From Gordoniibacillus kamchatkensis (GTDB lineage Bacteria > Bacillota > Bacilli > Paenibacillales > NBRC-103111), in NCBI RefSeq assembly GCF_000829455.1, contig NZ_JXAK01000013.1, positions 55,003 through 119,002 of the forward strand: 64,000 nt of DNA, written 5' to 3'. The first letter of the stretch is position 1. Every line of letters starts with the position of its first letter. A program made the translations under genes and the position numbers. Shown here in pieces: positions 43,296 to 52,238 of the stretch. The notes beneath the pieces are model-generated. The model saw only the letters and a program-made list of their open reading frames with translations, searched no databases and had not been told where the DNA came from.

Positions 43296-43375
43296 GACGA
43301 AGCAGGCGATGACGGCGCTGGGAGCGCCGGGCTTACGATAGAGAACCATTTTTCGCTCAGGGAGGCAAGCAAGTC

Positions 43376-44356
43376 ATGGCACAAATGACGATGATACAAG
43401 CGATTAAAGACGCGATGCGCGTCGAGCTGGCCCGCGACCCGAACGTGCTGCTATTCGGGGAGGACGTCGGCCACGTCGGCGGGGTGTTCCGCGCTACGGA
43501 AGGACTGCAGGGAGAGTTCGGCGAAGACCGCGTATTCGATACGCCGCTGGCGGAATCGGCGATCGGCGGTCTCGCCGTCGGTTTGTCGACGCAAGGGTTT
43601 CGCCCGATTGCGGAGATTCAGTTCGTAGGCTTCATCTATGAAGCGCTCGATCAAATTTGCGTGCAGGCAGCGCGCCTCAGATACCGTTCCGGCGGACGCT
43701 ATAACGCTCCGATTACGTTCCGGACGCCGATCGGCGGCGGCGTGAAGGCGGCCGAGCTGCACACCGACCCGCTTGAAGGTTTGCTCGTGCAGACGCCTGG
43801 CCTGAAGGTCGTGTACCCGTCCAACCCGTACGATGCGAAAGGGCTGCTCATCTCGTCGATCCGCGACAACGATCCGGTGTTTTTCCTCGAGCATCTGAAC
43901 TTGTACCGTTCGTTCCGCGCCGAAGTGCCGGAAGGCGAATACACGGTCCCGCTCGGCAAGGCGAACGTTGTCCGCGAAGGCAAGGACGTGACGGTGATCA
44001 CTTACGGCGCGATGGTGCATACGTCGCTGAAAGCGGCCGAGGAGCTGGAAAAATCGCGCGGCGTATCGGTCGAGGTCATCGACCTGCGGACGCTTATGCC
44101 GCTTGATATCGATACAATCGTAGAGTCGGTGAAGAAAACGAACCGCGCCGTCGTCGTGCAGGAAGCGCAAAAGACGGCCGGCATCGCGGCGGAAGTGATC
44201 GCCCAAATCAACGAAAAAGCGATTCTGCATCTGGAAGCGCCGGTGCTTCGCGTCGCGCCGCCGGATACGGTATATCCGTTCGCGCAGATCGAGGACCAGT
44301 GGATTCCGAACCCGGCCCGCGTCGTGGCCGGCATCGAGAAGGTATTGGATTTTTAA
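43376..44356 (+). CDS. pdhB: Pyruvate dehydrogenase E1 component, beta subunit
   Basis: 326 residues, CAGGGAGG before [42 protein letters not shown] and [15 protein letters not shown] are the conserved beta-subunit stretches; [21 protein letters not shown] is near the C-terminus. It pairs with PdhA to form the E1 heterotetramer. Confidence 0.96.
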   Translation: MAQMTMIQAIKDAMRVELARDPNVLLFGEDVGHVGGVFRATEGLQGEFGEDRVFDTPLAESAIGGLAVGLSTQGFRPIAEIQFVGFIYEALDQICVQAARLRYRSGGRYNAPITFRTPIGGGVKAAELHTDPLEGLLVQTPGLKVVYPSNPYDAKGLLISSIRDNDPVFFLEHLNLYRSFRAEVPEGEYTVPLGKANVVREGKDVTVITYGAMVHTSLKAAEELEKSRGVSVEVIDLRTLMPLDIDTIVESVKKTNRAVVVQEAQKTAGIAAEVIAQINEKAILHLEAPVLRVAPPDTVYPFAQIEDQWIPNPARVVAGIEKVLDF

Positions 44357-44734
44357 GCGGCTTGGGATTTAGGACATAAGGTTTTCCCTTTCCGGAGCGG
44401 CTGCAATAGTCCGCTGCCGGAAATTCGTTGCTGAAAACGCCGAAAAGAGATTGCCGAATCATGGTGTACAAATGACGTCAATTGCAAATTGTACATTTCA
44501 GAACGGCGATCTCGGCAAGTCAGTAGATGTAAGATGCAAAATGTACACGTGTTTTTGGCAAAATGGCCTCAAATGCGCGGATTAGCGTGAAAAACATGTA
44601 CTCTTTACATTTGAGTCGGTTAATCTCGCTGATTTTTCCTCAGATACATGTACATTTTGCATTTGGCTGATCGACTGTCCGGAAAAGGCTATTGCGGACG
44701 GCGGGGCTGGTTAATCTCAAGGAGGTCATGATTC
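44357..44734. repeat. Intergenic gap inside the pdh operon holding four-palindrome element D
   Basis: The 378-base gap between pdhB and pdhC has no gene. At 44479-44667 it carries four copies of a TTGCAAATTGTACA-type word, cores starting at 44482, 44534 (ATGCAAAATGTACA), 44597 and 44649 (TGTACATTTTGCAT, opposite orientation). The spacings are 52, 63 and 52. The plan matches elements A1/A2 but with a different sequence word. No T-tailed terminator was seen, so the operon may be read through. Confidence 0.75.
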
Positions 44735-46050
44735 GTGGCTCGTTACAATTATCCGTTCCCTGAGCTCGGCGAGGGCATTCACGAGGGCGAGATTCAGAAA
44801 ATCAATATCAAGCCCGGCGACGTCGTCACGGACGATACGATTTTGATGGAAGTGCAGAACGACAAGGCGGTCGTTGAAGTGCCTTGCCCGGTCAACGGCA
44901 AAGTGCTCGAGGTGCTTGTCAAGGAAGGGCAAGTATGCCACGTTGGCGAGACGGTCGCCGTCATCGAAGTGGAGGGCGACCTGCCCGCCGGCGCCGAAGC
45001 TGCGCCGGAAGCGCCTGCGGCGGCGCCTGCGCCGGTAGCGCAAGCGAGCAGCGCGCCGGTGAACGCGGCAGCGCCTGGCGCCGCGCCCGCACCGGCGGCA
45101 GCACCTGCCCCTGCGGGGCAGGTGCTGGCTACCCCGAGCGTGCGCAAGCTCGCTCGGGAGAAGGGCGTCACGCTGGCACAGGTGACGCCGACAGGCAAGC
45201 ACGGCCGCGTCACGCGCGAGGACGTGCTCGCCTTCGCAGCCGGCGGCGGCGCAGCGGCCGCTCCGGCTGGCGCGGCGGCGGGCGCAGCTCCTGCCGCGCC
45301 AGCTGCTGCGGCTGCAGCCCCTGGAGCAGCCGCAGCCGCAATCGGGGAACGCGCGGAAGAGCGCGTTCCGTTCAAAGGCATTCGCAAAGTGATCGCGAAT
45401 GCGATGGTGAAGTCGGCGTACACCGCGCCGCACGTCACGCTCATGGACGAAGTGACGTGACGCAGCTCGTCGCCCTCCGCGCCAAAGCGAAGCCGCTGGC
45501 GGAGAAAAAAGGCGTCAAGCTGACGTATTTGCCGTTCATCGTCAAGGCGCTCGTGGCGGCGTGCCGCCAATTCCCGGTCATGAACGCGATGATCGACGAA
45601 GAGAAGCAGGAAATCGTCTATAAGCATTACTACAACATCGGTATCGCCACCGATACGGATAACGGCTTGATCGTACCGGTCATCGCCGACGCCGACCGCA
45701 AAAACGTATGGACGATCGCCGAGGCGATCAAAGATCTCGCCGCCCGCGGCCGCGAAGGCAAGCTGGCGCCGCACGAAATGAAAGGGTCGACGATCTCGAT
45801 CACGAACATCGGTTCCGCCGGCGGCATGTTTTTCACGCCGATCATCAACTTCCCGGAAGTGGCGATTCTCGGCACAGGCCGCATTACGGAAAAGCCGGTC
45901 GTCAAAAACGGCGAAATCGTGGCTGCCCCGGTCATGGCGCTCTCGCTCAGCTTCGACCACCGCATCGTCGACGGCGCTACGGCGCAAAACTTCATGAACT
46001 ATATCAAGCAGCTGCTTAGCGATCCGGAGCTGCTCGTAATGGAGGTGTAA
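44735..46050 (+). CDS. pdhC: Dihydrolipoamide acetyltransferase (E2), frameshifted in this sequence
   Basis: GTG 44735 with AAGGAGG upstream. The first frame stops at 45460 after LMDEVT; one missing G at about 45454 (GTG-GAC-GTG) gives [11 protein letters not shown] and continues to 46050, 438 residues in all. Order: lipoyl domain 1-80 with the lipoylated Lys in QNDKAVVEV, Ala/Pro linker, subunit-binding domain near 130-165 ([19 protein letters not shown]), a second Ala-rich linker, and the catalytic domain with [12 protein letters not shown] near 410. It forms the core of the complex and depends on lipoylation. Confidence 0.93.
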
Positions 46051-46053
46051 GCC

Positions 46054-47471
46054 ATGGTTGTAGGCGATGCATCCATCGATATCGACTTGCTCGTCATCGG
46101 GCCGGCCCCGGCGGCTACGTCGCGGCGATCCGCGCCGCGCAGCTCGGCAAAAGCGTGCTTATCGTCGATAAGCAGTATTGGGGGGGAGTTTGCCTCAACG
46201 TCGGTTGCATTCCGTCCAAGGCGCTCATTTCCGCGGCGCACCGCTACGAGGAAATGTCGCATAGCGCCGATATGGGCGTAAGCGCGGAGGGCGTCAAGCT
46301 CGACTTCCAGAAAGTGATCGAATGGAAAAACTCGATCGTCAAAAAGCAGACCGGCGGCGTCACAACGCTGCTTAAAGGCAACAAGATCCAAATGTTCCAA
46401 GGCGAAGCGATGTTCATCAACGAGACCGAAGCGCGCGTCTTCAACGAGCAGGAATCGCCGCGCTACCGGTTCAAGCATTGCATTATCGCTACCGGCTCGC
46501 GTCCGATCGAGCTGAAAGCTTTTCCGTACGGGGGGCGCATTATTTCCTCGACGGAGGCGCTCAGCCTGCCGGAGCTGCCGAAGAGCATGGTCGTCATCGG
46601 CGGCGGCTACATCGGCATCGAGCTCGGCCAGACGTTCGCCAAGTTCGGCACGAAGGTAACGATCCTCGAAGGTTCGGAGACGATCTTGCCGGGCTTCGAG
46701 AAAGAAATGTCGCAGCTTGTCACCCGCAACCTGCAAAAGGCCGGCGTCGAGATCGTCACCGGCGCGCTGGCCCAGTCCAGCACGAAGACGGACAAAGACG
46801 TCACCGTCACCTATAAAGTCGGCGACGCCGAGCACACCGTCACCGCCGACTACTTGCTCGTCACTGTCGGCCGCCGCCCGAACACGGACGGCGAGCTCGG
46901 CCTCGACCTGATCAACGTGAAAATGACCGACCGCGGTCTGATCGAAGTCGACAATCAGGGCCGCACGAGCATCCCGCACATTTTCGCCATCGGCGACATC
47001 GTGCCGGGTCCGGCGCTCGCGCACAAAGCTTCGTACGAGGCGAAAGTCGCGGCGGAAGCGATCGCCGGGCTGCCGAGCGTCGTCGACTACAAAGCGATTC
47101 CGGCGGTCGTGTTCTCCGATCCGGAAATTGCCAGCGTCGGTTACAGCGAAACGGAAGCGAAGACGAAAGGCATCGAAACCGTGACCGGCAAGTTCCCGTA
47201 TGCCGCCAACGGCCGCGCCAACTCGCTGAACGCGTCGCAAGGCTTCGTCAAGCTCGTCGCCGACAAGGAGACGAAAACGCTGCTCGGCGCGCAGGTCGTC
47301 GGGCCGGAAGCGTCCAACCTGATCGCCGAGCTCGCGCTCGCGCTCGAAATGGGCGCGAACCTGGAAGATATCGCGCTCACGATTCACGCTCACCCGACTT
47401 TGGGCGAGATGGTCATGGACGCCGCCGAAGGCGCCCTCGGCCATCCGATTCACCAGCTGGGTAAAATGTAA
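46054..47471 (+). CDS. lpdA: Dihydrolipoyl dehydrogenase (E3), frameshifted in this sequence
   Basis: ATG 46054, GGAGGTG six bases upstream, four bases after pdhC. The frame breaks at the G-run 46099-46101; a fourth G restores [21 protein letters not shown], the FAD-binding motif, and an uninterrupted 472-residue protein. The redox pair is in [15 protein letters not shown] near residue 45, the NAD motif [12 protein letters not shown] near 180, and the C-terminal catalytic pair in [17 protein letters not shown]. It reoxidises the dihydrolipoyl group of PdhC. Last gene of the operon. Confidence 0.94.
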
Positions 47472-47485
47472 GTAAGCATACACAA

Positions 47486-47540
47486 CAAAAGATGCTGTCG
47501 GGAAGCGGGGGTTCTCCGCTTTCCGGACAGCATCTTTTTG
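47486..47540 (+). terminator. Terminator of the pdh operon
   Basis: AAAAGATGCTGTCGGGAAGC pairs with GCTTTCCGGACAGCATCTTTTT; long stem and T-run. Confidence 0.93.
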
Positions 47541-47586
47541 CGTCGCTTCTCCAAGAAAGCAGAGGTGGGAGCGGCGAATAGTCCAG

Positions 47587-47773
47587 ATGCAAGTACCTTT
47601 GAAGCAACTACAGAGGCGAAACGGCGGACGACTCCACTGCAATTGCCCAAAAAGCAATTAATTCGGCGCCCGAGCCGGAAATCGGCATGTTGCGCAATTC
47701 CAAGTGCCCTTGAAGCAACTACGGAAGGCAAGATAGCGGAGTGATCCGATGCAATTGCCCCAAAAGCAATTAC
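47587..47773. repeat. Four-palindrome intergenic element E2
   Basis: Four TGCAA...GAAGCAACTA or TGCAATTGC...AAGCAATTA units. The right-arm word AGCAAYTA starts at 47603, 47653, 47714 and 47765, giving spacings of 50, 61 and 51. Units 1 and 3, and units 2 and 4, resemble each other most, so the element may be a doubled pair about 111 bases long. The gap from the pdh terminator to 47815 holds nothing else. Confidence 0.75.
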
Positions 47774-47815
47774 AACCAGCGCTATTGCCGGACGAAGGCT
47801 ATTGCAACGGACGTC

Positions 47816-48607
47816 TTAATGATCTTCCGATACAGTAATGACGTTGCCGTCGGGGTCGCGGAAGTTGAAAAACGAGACGTTCGGGTACCGCTCGATTTCG
47901 TACACGATTTCCAGGCCAAGCTGGTCCTTGATATACCGGTACGTTTCGTCGATGCCGGCGCAGTCCAGCTTGAGCTGCGGCGCTGCGCGCTCCGGCACAG
48001 GCACGCCTGCCATATGATTGGAATCGAGCATGAGCGACGTTCCATTTTCGAGGAAGAACATGTGCAAATGGCCGTAACGGTCCTGCTCGCGCACTTCCAC
48101 GCCGAGAATGCGGCTGTACAGCTGCACGGCGGCATCGAGATCACGCACCCACAGAATGGCCGAGTCGATCTGCGGACGGATCGGGCTTACCGGCACTCCG
48201 GCTTTGCGGCCGTCGACGCCGCCGAAAGCGATGCCATAGCCGTCCGGATCTTGCACGACGAATTCCTTCCACGGGCCTTGATCGGCATAGACGACCGGCT
48301 CGCCGGAGATGATAGCGCCTTTCGTCACAAATTCATCATGCAAACGGTCAAGCTCTGTCCAGTTTTCCACATAGGCATAAACGTCGTAAGCGCGGGTGGA
48401 GCCGATTTCCGGCGGATTGGGCTTCACGGCCGAGGCGTCGGGCGCCTGCAGCAGCTTGAGCGCGAGTCCTTGCAGGCCGCCGCGCTCCGCCCACCAGTCG
48501 GTGACGTCGAAGCCGAGCACGTCGCGGTAATACGCTTGCGAGCGCTTGAGATCAGACACGAACAGGACGGTGAGCGAGCTGTGGATTTGTTTCGGTTGTC
48601 TGGCCAT
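47816..48607 (-). CDS. Double-VOC (glyoxalase/bleomycin-resistance fold) protein
   Basis: ATG 48607 with AGGAGG upstream; 263 residues. Two VOC modules in tandem: residues about 8-130 (LTVLFVSDLKRSQAYYRDVLGFDV to VQDPDGYGIAFGG) and 142-260 (AILWVRDLDAAVQLYSRILGVEV to FRDPDGNVITVSE). Two modules in one chain make a complete metal site possible. Substrate unknown; dioxygenase, glyoxalase or antibiotic-binding roles all occur in the superfamily. Confidence 0.88.
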   Translation of the reverse strand: MARQPKQIHSSLTVLFVSDLKRSQAYYRDVLGFDVTDWWAERGGLQGLALKLLQAPDASAVKPNPPEIGSTRAYDVYAYVENWTELDRLHDEFVTKGAIISGEPVVYADQGPWKEFVVQDPDGYGIAFGGVDGRKAGVPVSPIRPQIDSAILWVRDLDAAVQLYSRILGVEVREQDRYGHLHMFFLENGTSLMLDSNHMAGVPVPERAAPQLKLDCAGIDETYRYIKDQLGLEIVYEIERYPNVSFFNFRDPDGNVITVSEDH

Positions 48608-49105
48608 AAATGGTATTCCTCCTAAAGGAAATTTCTCGCGCGGACACAGAGAAGTCTTCGCACTCTTAATTCGGCGCCGCCGGTGGATTTCCTTTATTTT
48701 CATGTTGGGGAATTTATGTTCCCTCCTTTTCTGCGCCTAAAATTATTTGATCTCGCCCCGCGAAGTCATAAAGGAACAGTGTTCCGCTATTGGTGAAGAC
48801 GAAAGTTATTGCGCCATATTAACGGATTTCTGTTCCGCTATCGAGCCCAGTTACCGGGGCATATACGGTCTTGCGCGTAAATTGCGGGCAAATAACGTAC
48901 CGCTGTTCCGCTAAATTTGGGAAATGGCGGGAAATACCAGTGATAACGGAACTCCATTCCGTTATCACTCCCGCATTTCTCCCGCACAACCTCTCGCCCC
49001 AGCTGCCGGCCGATACGGCCTTTGTTGCGTTCCCGCCCGAAAAAAGGTACAAAAGGGATAGGGAATGTTCCGACATCAACCGTCAGGCGAGAGGAGTTAA
49101 GGACG
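48608..49105. repeat. Intergenic gap with four-palindrome element A2
   Basis: Divergent gap of 498 bases. At 48769-48968 lies an inverted copy of element A1: palindromes at 48769-48791, 48820-48840, 48892-48913 and 48942-48966. The right-arm TTCC cores start at 48782, 48833, 48906 and 48957, again 51/73/51 apart. No gene or clear promoter was seen in the rest. Confidence 0.78.
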
Positions 49106-49825
49106 ATGAATGCCGAGCATGTGAAAAAACTGTTGATCAAAGGGCCGCAGCGCGTGCTGATCATGAACGCACCTGGCGAATACGCGGCCGACTTGGAGGC
49201 GCTGCCGGCCGGCTCAGCGGTTACGGTCTGGGACCCGGCCGCAGGACCTTTTCCGGTGGAGGCGGGGGAATTCGACTTCGTGCAGCTGTTCGTGCGCAGC
49301 GCCAGCGAGCTGGGGAGCTATGCCCCGGCGGCGATACGCGCCGTGCGCAGGGACGGGCTGCTGTGGATCGCCTACCCGAAAAAGAGCGGCAAAATCAAAA
49401 CCGACATCAGCCGCGATGCCGGCTGGGAAGCGGTGCACGGCGCCGGGTGGACCGGGGTGTCGCTCATCTCTCTCGACGATACGTGGTCGTGCATGCGGGC
49501 GCGCCCGGTCGATGCCATCCCGACGCTGCAGCGACGGTTTGAGCAAGTGACGGACGACGGCAAAGTGGTTCGTACGGCTGACGGAGCGGGAACGGGCGGG
49601 GCAAAGCAGGACAAGCCGCGCGTCGTCGAAGTGCCGGACGATTTCCAAGCGGCTCTAAGCCGCAGCCCGGCGGCGAAGGCGCTTTTCGACTCGATCGCTT
49701 ACACGCACAAAAAAGAGTACGTCACCTGGATTACCGAAGCCAAAAAGGCGGAAACGCGCGAAAACCGCATCGCCAAAGCAATTGAGATGCTGGAAAGCGG
49801 CAAGAAAAGCCGCATGCAGAAGTGA
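49106..49825 (+). CDS. YdeI/OmdA-type protein with a DUF3052-like N-terminus
   Basis: ATG 49106 after GAGAGGAGTTAAGGA; 239 residues. The C-terminal 60 residues (PDDFQAALSRSPAAKALFDSIAYTHKKEYVTWITEAKK) are the YdeI/OmpD-associated domain; the N-terminal part (VLIMNAPGEYAADLEALP, FVQLFVRSASEL, LLWIAYPKKSGKIKTDI) resembles DUF3052. Neither has a firm biochemical role; in E. coli YdeI is linked to bacteriocin and stress resistance. Confidence 0.8.
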   Translation: MNAEHVKKLLIKGPQRVLIMNAPGEYAADLEALPAGSAVTVWDPAAGPFPVEAGEFDFVQLFVRSASELGSYAPAAIRAVRRDGLLWIAYPKKSGKIKTDISRDAGWEAVHGAGWTGVSLISLDDTWSCMRARPVDAIPTLQRRFEQVTDDGKVVRTADGAGTGGAKQDKPRVVEVPDDFQAALSRSPAAKALFDSIAYTHKKEYVTWITEAKKAETRENRIAKAIEMLESGKKSRMQK

Positions 49826-49866
49826 GCCGGCCCGGGCATACCGATGCTGTGAAGGTAATGGCATGT

Positions 49867-49909
49867 AAAAAAATGCTGCACCACCCGAATCGGGGGTGCA
49901 GCATTTTTT
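49867..49909. terminator. Bidirectional terminator
   Basis: AAAATGCTGCACCACCCG pairs with CGGGGGTGCAGCATTTTTT. It serves the YdeI-type gene and the convergent ABC operon. Confidence 0.92.
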
Positions 49910-49918
49910 ATCGGAGAC

Positions 49919-51319
49919 TTACTTCGCCACCGTCTTGTTGTAGCTGTTGATCTTGTCGGTGACCGCCTTGGCGGCGTCGTCAAGCGCTTGCTGCGGCTGC
50001 TTCTTGCCGTTCAGCGCCTCTTCGACGGCGCCCTCGACGATTTGGCGCGCTTCCGGGAACACGCCCATCACGGCGCCTTGCGTCGCTTTGTTCAGCTTGG
50101 TCGCATGCAGCTGGTCGACAGCCGTTTTGAACTGCGGGTATTTCGCCATGTTGTCCTTCACGCTTTGCTGGTCGTAAGCCGCTTTCGTGATCGGGAAGTA
50201 GCCGGTGTTGATGTGCCAATACGCCTGCGTTTCCGGCTTCGCCAGGAACTTCATGAACTCCCACGCGCCTTTTTGCTCGGCTTCAGGCTTATTGCTCAAA
50301 ATCCAGTTGCTGGCGCCGCCGACGACTACGCCGCCGTCCTTCGCGCCTTCAGGCTTCGGCAAGAAGCCGTTGCCGACCTGGAATTTGCCGTTTGCCCCGT
50401 CGACGATGCCGCGCAGCGAAGCGGTGGAATCAAGCGTCATGGCGATTTGGCCGGCGAGGAACGCTTTCTTCGTATCGTCCGTTTTGCGGCCGAGATTCAT
50501 GGCGGCTTTGCTGTCCACGAGATCTTTCCACCAAGTCAGCGTCTTGACGCCGGCGTCGGTGTTCAGCAGCGACTTCGTCGCCGGGGATGTGCGGCCGTTG
50601 CCGTTATCGAGGTATTCCGCGCCCTGATTCGCGAAAAACTGCTCCATAAACCAGCCGTAAATGGCCAGCGAAGCGCCGGCGCCGGGCTTGTCCTTCGACA
50701 GCGCGGCGGCGGCTTTTTTCATGTCTTCGTACGTTTGCGGCGGCTTTTCCGGATCGAGGCCGGCGGCTTTGAACATGTCTTTGTTGTAATACAGGATCGG
50801 ATTGGACGTGTTGAAAGGCATCGAGTACAGCTTGCCGTCGAACGTATAATAGCCGAGAATGTTTTCTTCCAGCTGCGATACATCGTACTTGTCTTGGTCG
50901 ATGAATTTCTGCACCGGCGTAATCGCCTTGGAATCGATCATGAAGCGGGAGCCGATTTCGTACACCTGGATCATCGACGGGCCGGACTTGGAGTCCATCG
51001 ACGCTTTCATTTTGTTCAGGCTTTCGTCGTACGTGCCTTGAAAAACGGCTTCGACCTGAACGTCGCTGTGCGAAGCGTTGAAGTCGGCCACGAGCTTGTC
51101 GACGGCTTTGCCGAGCTCCCCGCCCATGGAATGCCACCAGATGACTTTGACCGGCTGCTTCTTGTCTGCCGGAGCGGCGGGGGCTGCGGCCGGCTGATCT
51201 TTGCCTGTGGCTGCGCCCGCGTTCGCCGGCTGCGCGCCGGTATTGCCGCATGCGGCGGTCAGCATGAGCGAGCTGACGGCCAATGCCGCCGTTAAGCCGT
51301 GGAGCTTCGAAAGTTTCAT
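49919..51319 (-). CDS. Sugar/glycerol-3-phosphate ABC substrate-binding lipoprotein (UgpB type)
   Basis: 466 residues; AAAAGGGAGAG lies before ATG. Lipoprotein signal with LTAACGN (Cys about 24), then an Ala/Pro-rich linker and the binding domain beginning VKVIWWHSMGGELGKAVDKLV. LYSMPFNTSNPILYYNKDMFKAAGLDPEKPP and HINTGYFPITKAAYD are typical of UgpB. It presents the ligand to the two permeases encoded upstream on the same strand. Whether the ligand is glycerol-3-phosphate or a sugar cannot be told. Confidence 0.9.
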   Translation of the reverse strand: MKLSKLHGLTAALAVSSLMLTAACGNTGAQPANAGAATGKDQPAAAPAAPADKKQPVKVIWWHSMGGELGKAVDKLVADFNASHSDVQVEAVFQGTYDESLNKMKASMDSKSGPSMIQVYEIGSRFMIDSKAITPVQKFIDQDKYDVSQLEENILGYYTFDGKLYSMPFNTSNPILYYNKDMFKAAGLDPEKPPQTYEDMKKAAAALSKDKPGAGASLAIYGWFMEQFFANQGAEYLDNGNGRTSPATKSLLNTDAGVKTLTWWKDLVDSKAAMNLGRKTDDTKKAFLAGQIAMTLDSTASLRGIVDGANGKFQVGNGFLPKPEGAKDGGVVVGGASNWILSNKPEAEQKGAWEFMKFLAKPETQAYWHINTGYFPITKAAYDQQSVKDNMAKYPQFKTAVDQLHATKLNKATQGAVMGVFPEARQIVEGAVEEALNGKKQPQQALDDAAKAVTDKINSYNKTVAK

Positions 51320-51410
51320 GGTTTCAGTTTCTCTCCCTTTTCAAAATGGTGAAATATTGTGAACCGCCCGGATGGACGGACGTCACCGCATAATGCGCCA
51401 ATAATGGCTG

Positions 51411-52238
51411 TCAGCCCTTGACCGCTCCGGCGGTAATGCCGCGCACGAGCTGCTTCAGGCCGAGAACGAGCAGCAGCAGCGACGGTAAAAGCACGACGGC
51501 CACTCCGGACAGGACCAGGTTCCAGTCCGTATTTTCCTGAAATTGGAGCATGCTGATGCCGATCTGTACCGTGCGCATCGTATCGCTGCTCGTAATGAGC
51601 AGCGGCCACAAGTACATATTCCACGACTGCAGGAACACGTACACGGCAAGCGTCGCCAGCGCCGGGCGGCTGAGCGGCACAACGATGTTCAGGAAGTGGC
51701 GGATATGGCCGCAGCCGTCGATTCGCGCCGCTTCGAACAGCTCGCGCGGCAGCTGCAGAAAAAACTGGCGCAGCAGGAAGACGCCGAAAGCCGAAGCGAG
51801 GAACGGAACGGTCAATCCCTGATACGAGTCGAGCCATCCCCACTGCTTCACCGTAAGGTAGTTCGGGATGATCGTCACTTCCCACGGGATCATCATCGTG
51901 GACAGAAACAAGGCGAACCAGAACGGCTTGAACGGGAAACGCATATAAGCGAACGCGTACGAACCCATCGCTCCGGTCAGCACTTGTCCCGCCGTAATGA
52001 TGACGGCGATCAGGAAGCTGTTCGCGATAAAGCGTTCAATCGGGATGAGCTTCAGAACGGCCGTCACGTTACCGAGGTACAGGCTCGTCGGGAACAGCTG
52101 AGGCGGGAATTTGCTTGCTTCCGCCGGCGTCAGAAACACGGACAGCAGCGTATATAGGAGCGGGTAGGCGATCAAAGCGGCGAGCACGGCCAGCAAGGCG
52201 TACGCTATGGCGGCATGGAACGCGCGGGATGCTGTCAT
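51411..52238 (-). CDS. ABC transporter permease, UgpE type
   Basis: ATG 52238 overlaps the stop of the upstream permease (ATGA) and has AAGGTG ahead; 275 residues. Six helices; EAA loop RELFEAARIDGCGHIRHFLNIVVPLSRPAL near 165-195. STMMIPWEVTIIPNYLTVKQWGWLDSYQGL is a CUT1 hallmark. It forms the channel with the next protein. Confidence 0.92.
   Translation of the reverse strand: MTASRAFHAAIAYALLAVLAALIAYPLLYTLLSVFLTPAEASKFPPQLFPTSLYLGNVTAVLKLIPIERFIANSFLIAVIITAGQVLTGAMGSYAFAYMRFPFKPFWFALFLSTMMIPWEVTIIPNYLTVKQWGWLDSYQGLTVPFLASAFGVFLLRQFFLQLPRELFEAARIDGCGHIRHFLNIVVPLSRPALATLAVYVFLQSWNMYLWPLLITSSDTMRTVQIGISMLQFQENTDWNLVLSGVAVVLLPSLLLLVLGLKQLVRGITAGAVKG

Noticed and set aside
45001..45340. DNA repeat region inside pdhC
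   Set aside because: The Ala/Pro-coding low-complexity stretches are the flexible linkers usual in E2 proteins.
45454..46101. Programmed frameshifting in pdhC and lpdA
   Set aside because: No slippery heptamer with a downstream pseudoknot was seen, the breaks destroy conserved motifs, and similar breaks occur in seven other unrelated genes.
48769..48968. CRISPR array
   Set aside because: The repeats are imperfect palindromes with two different intervals and only four copies; spacers are related between the two loci and no cas gene is present.
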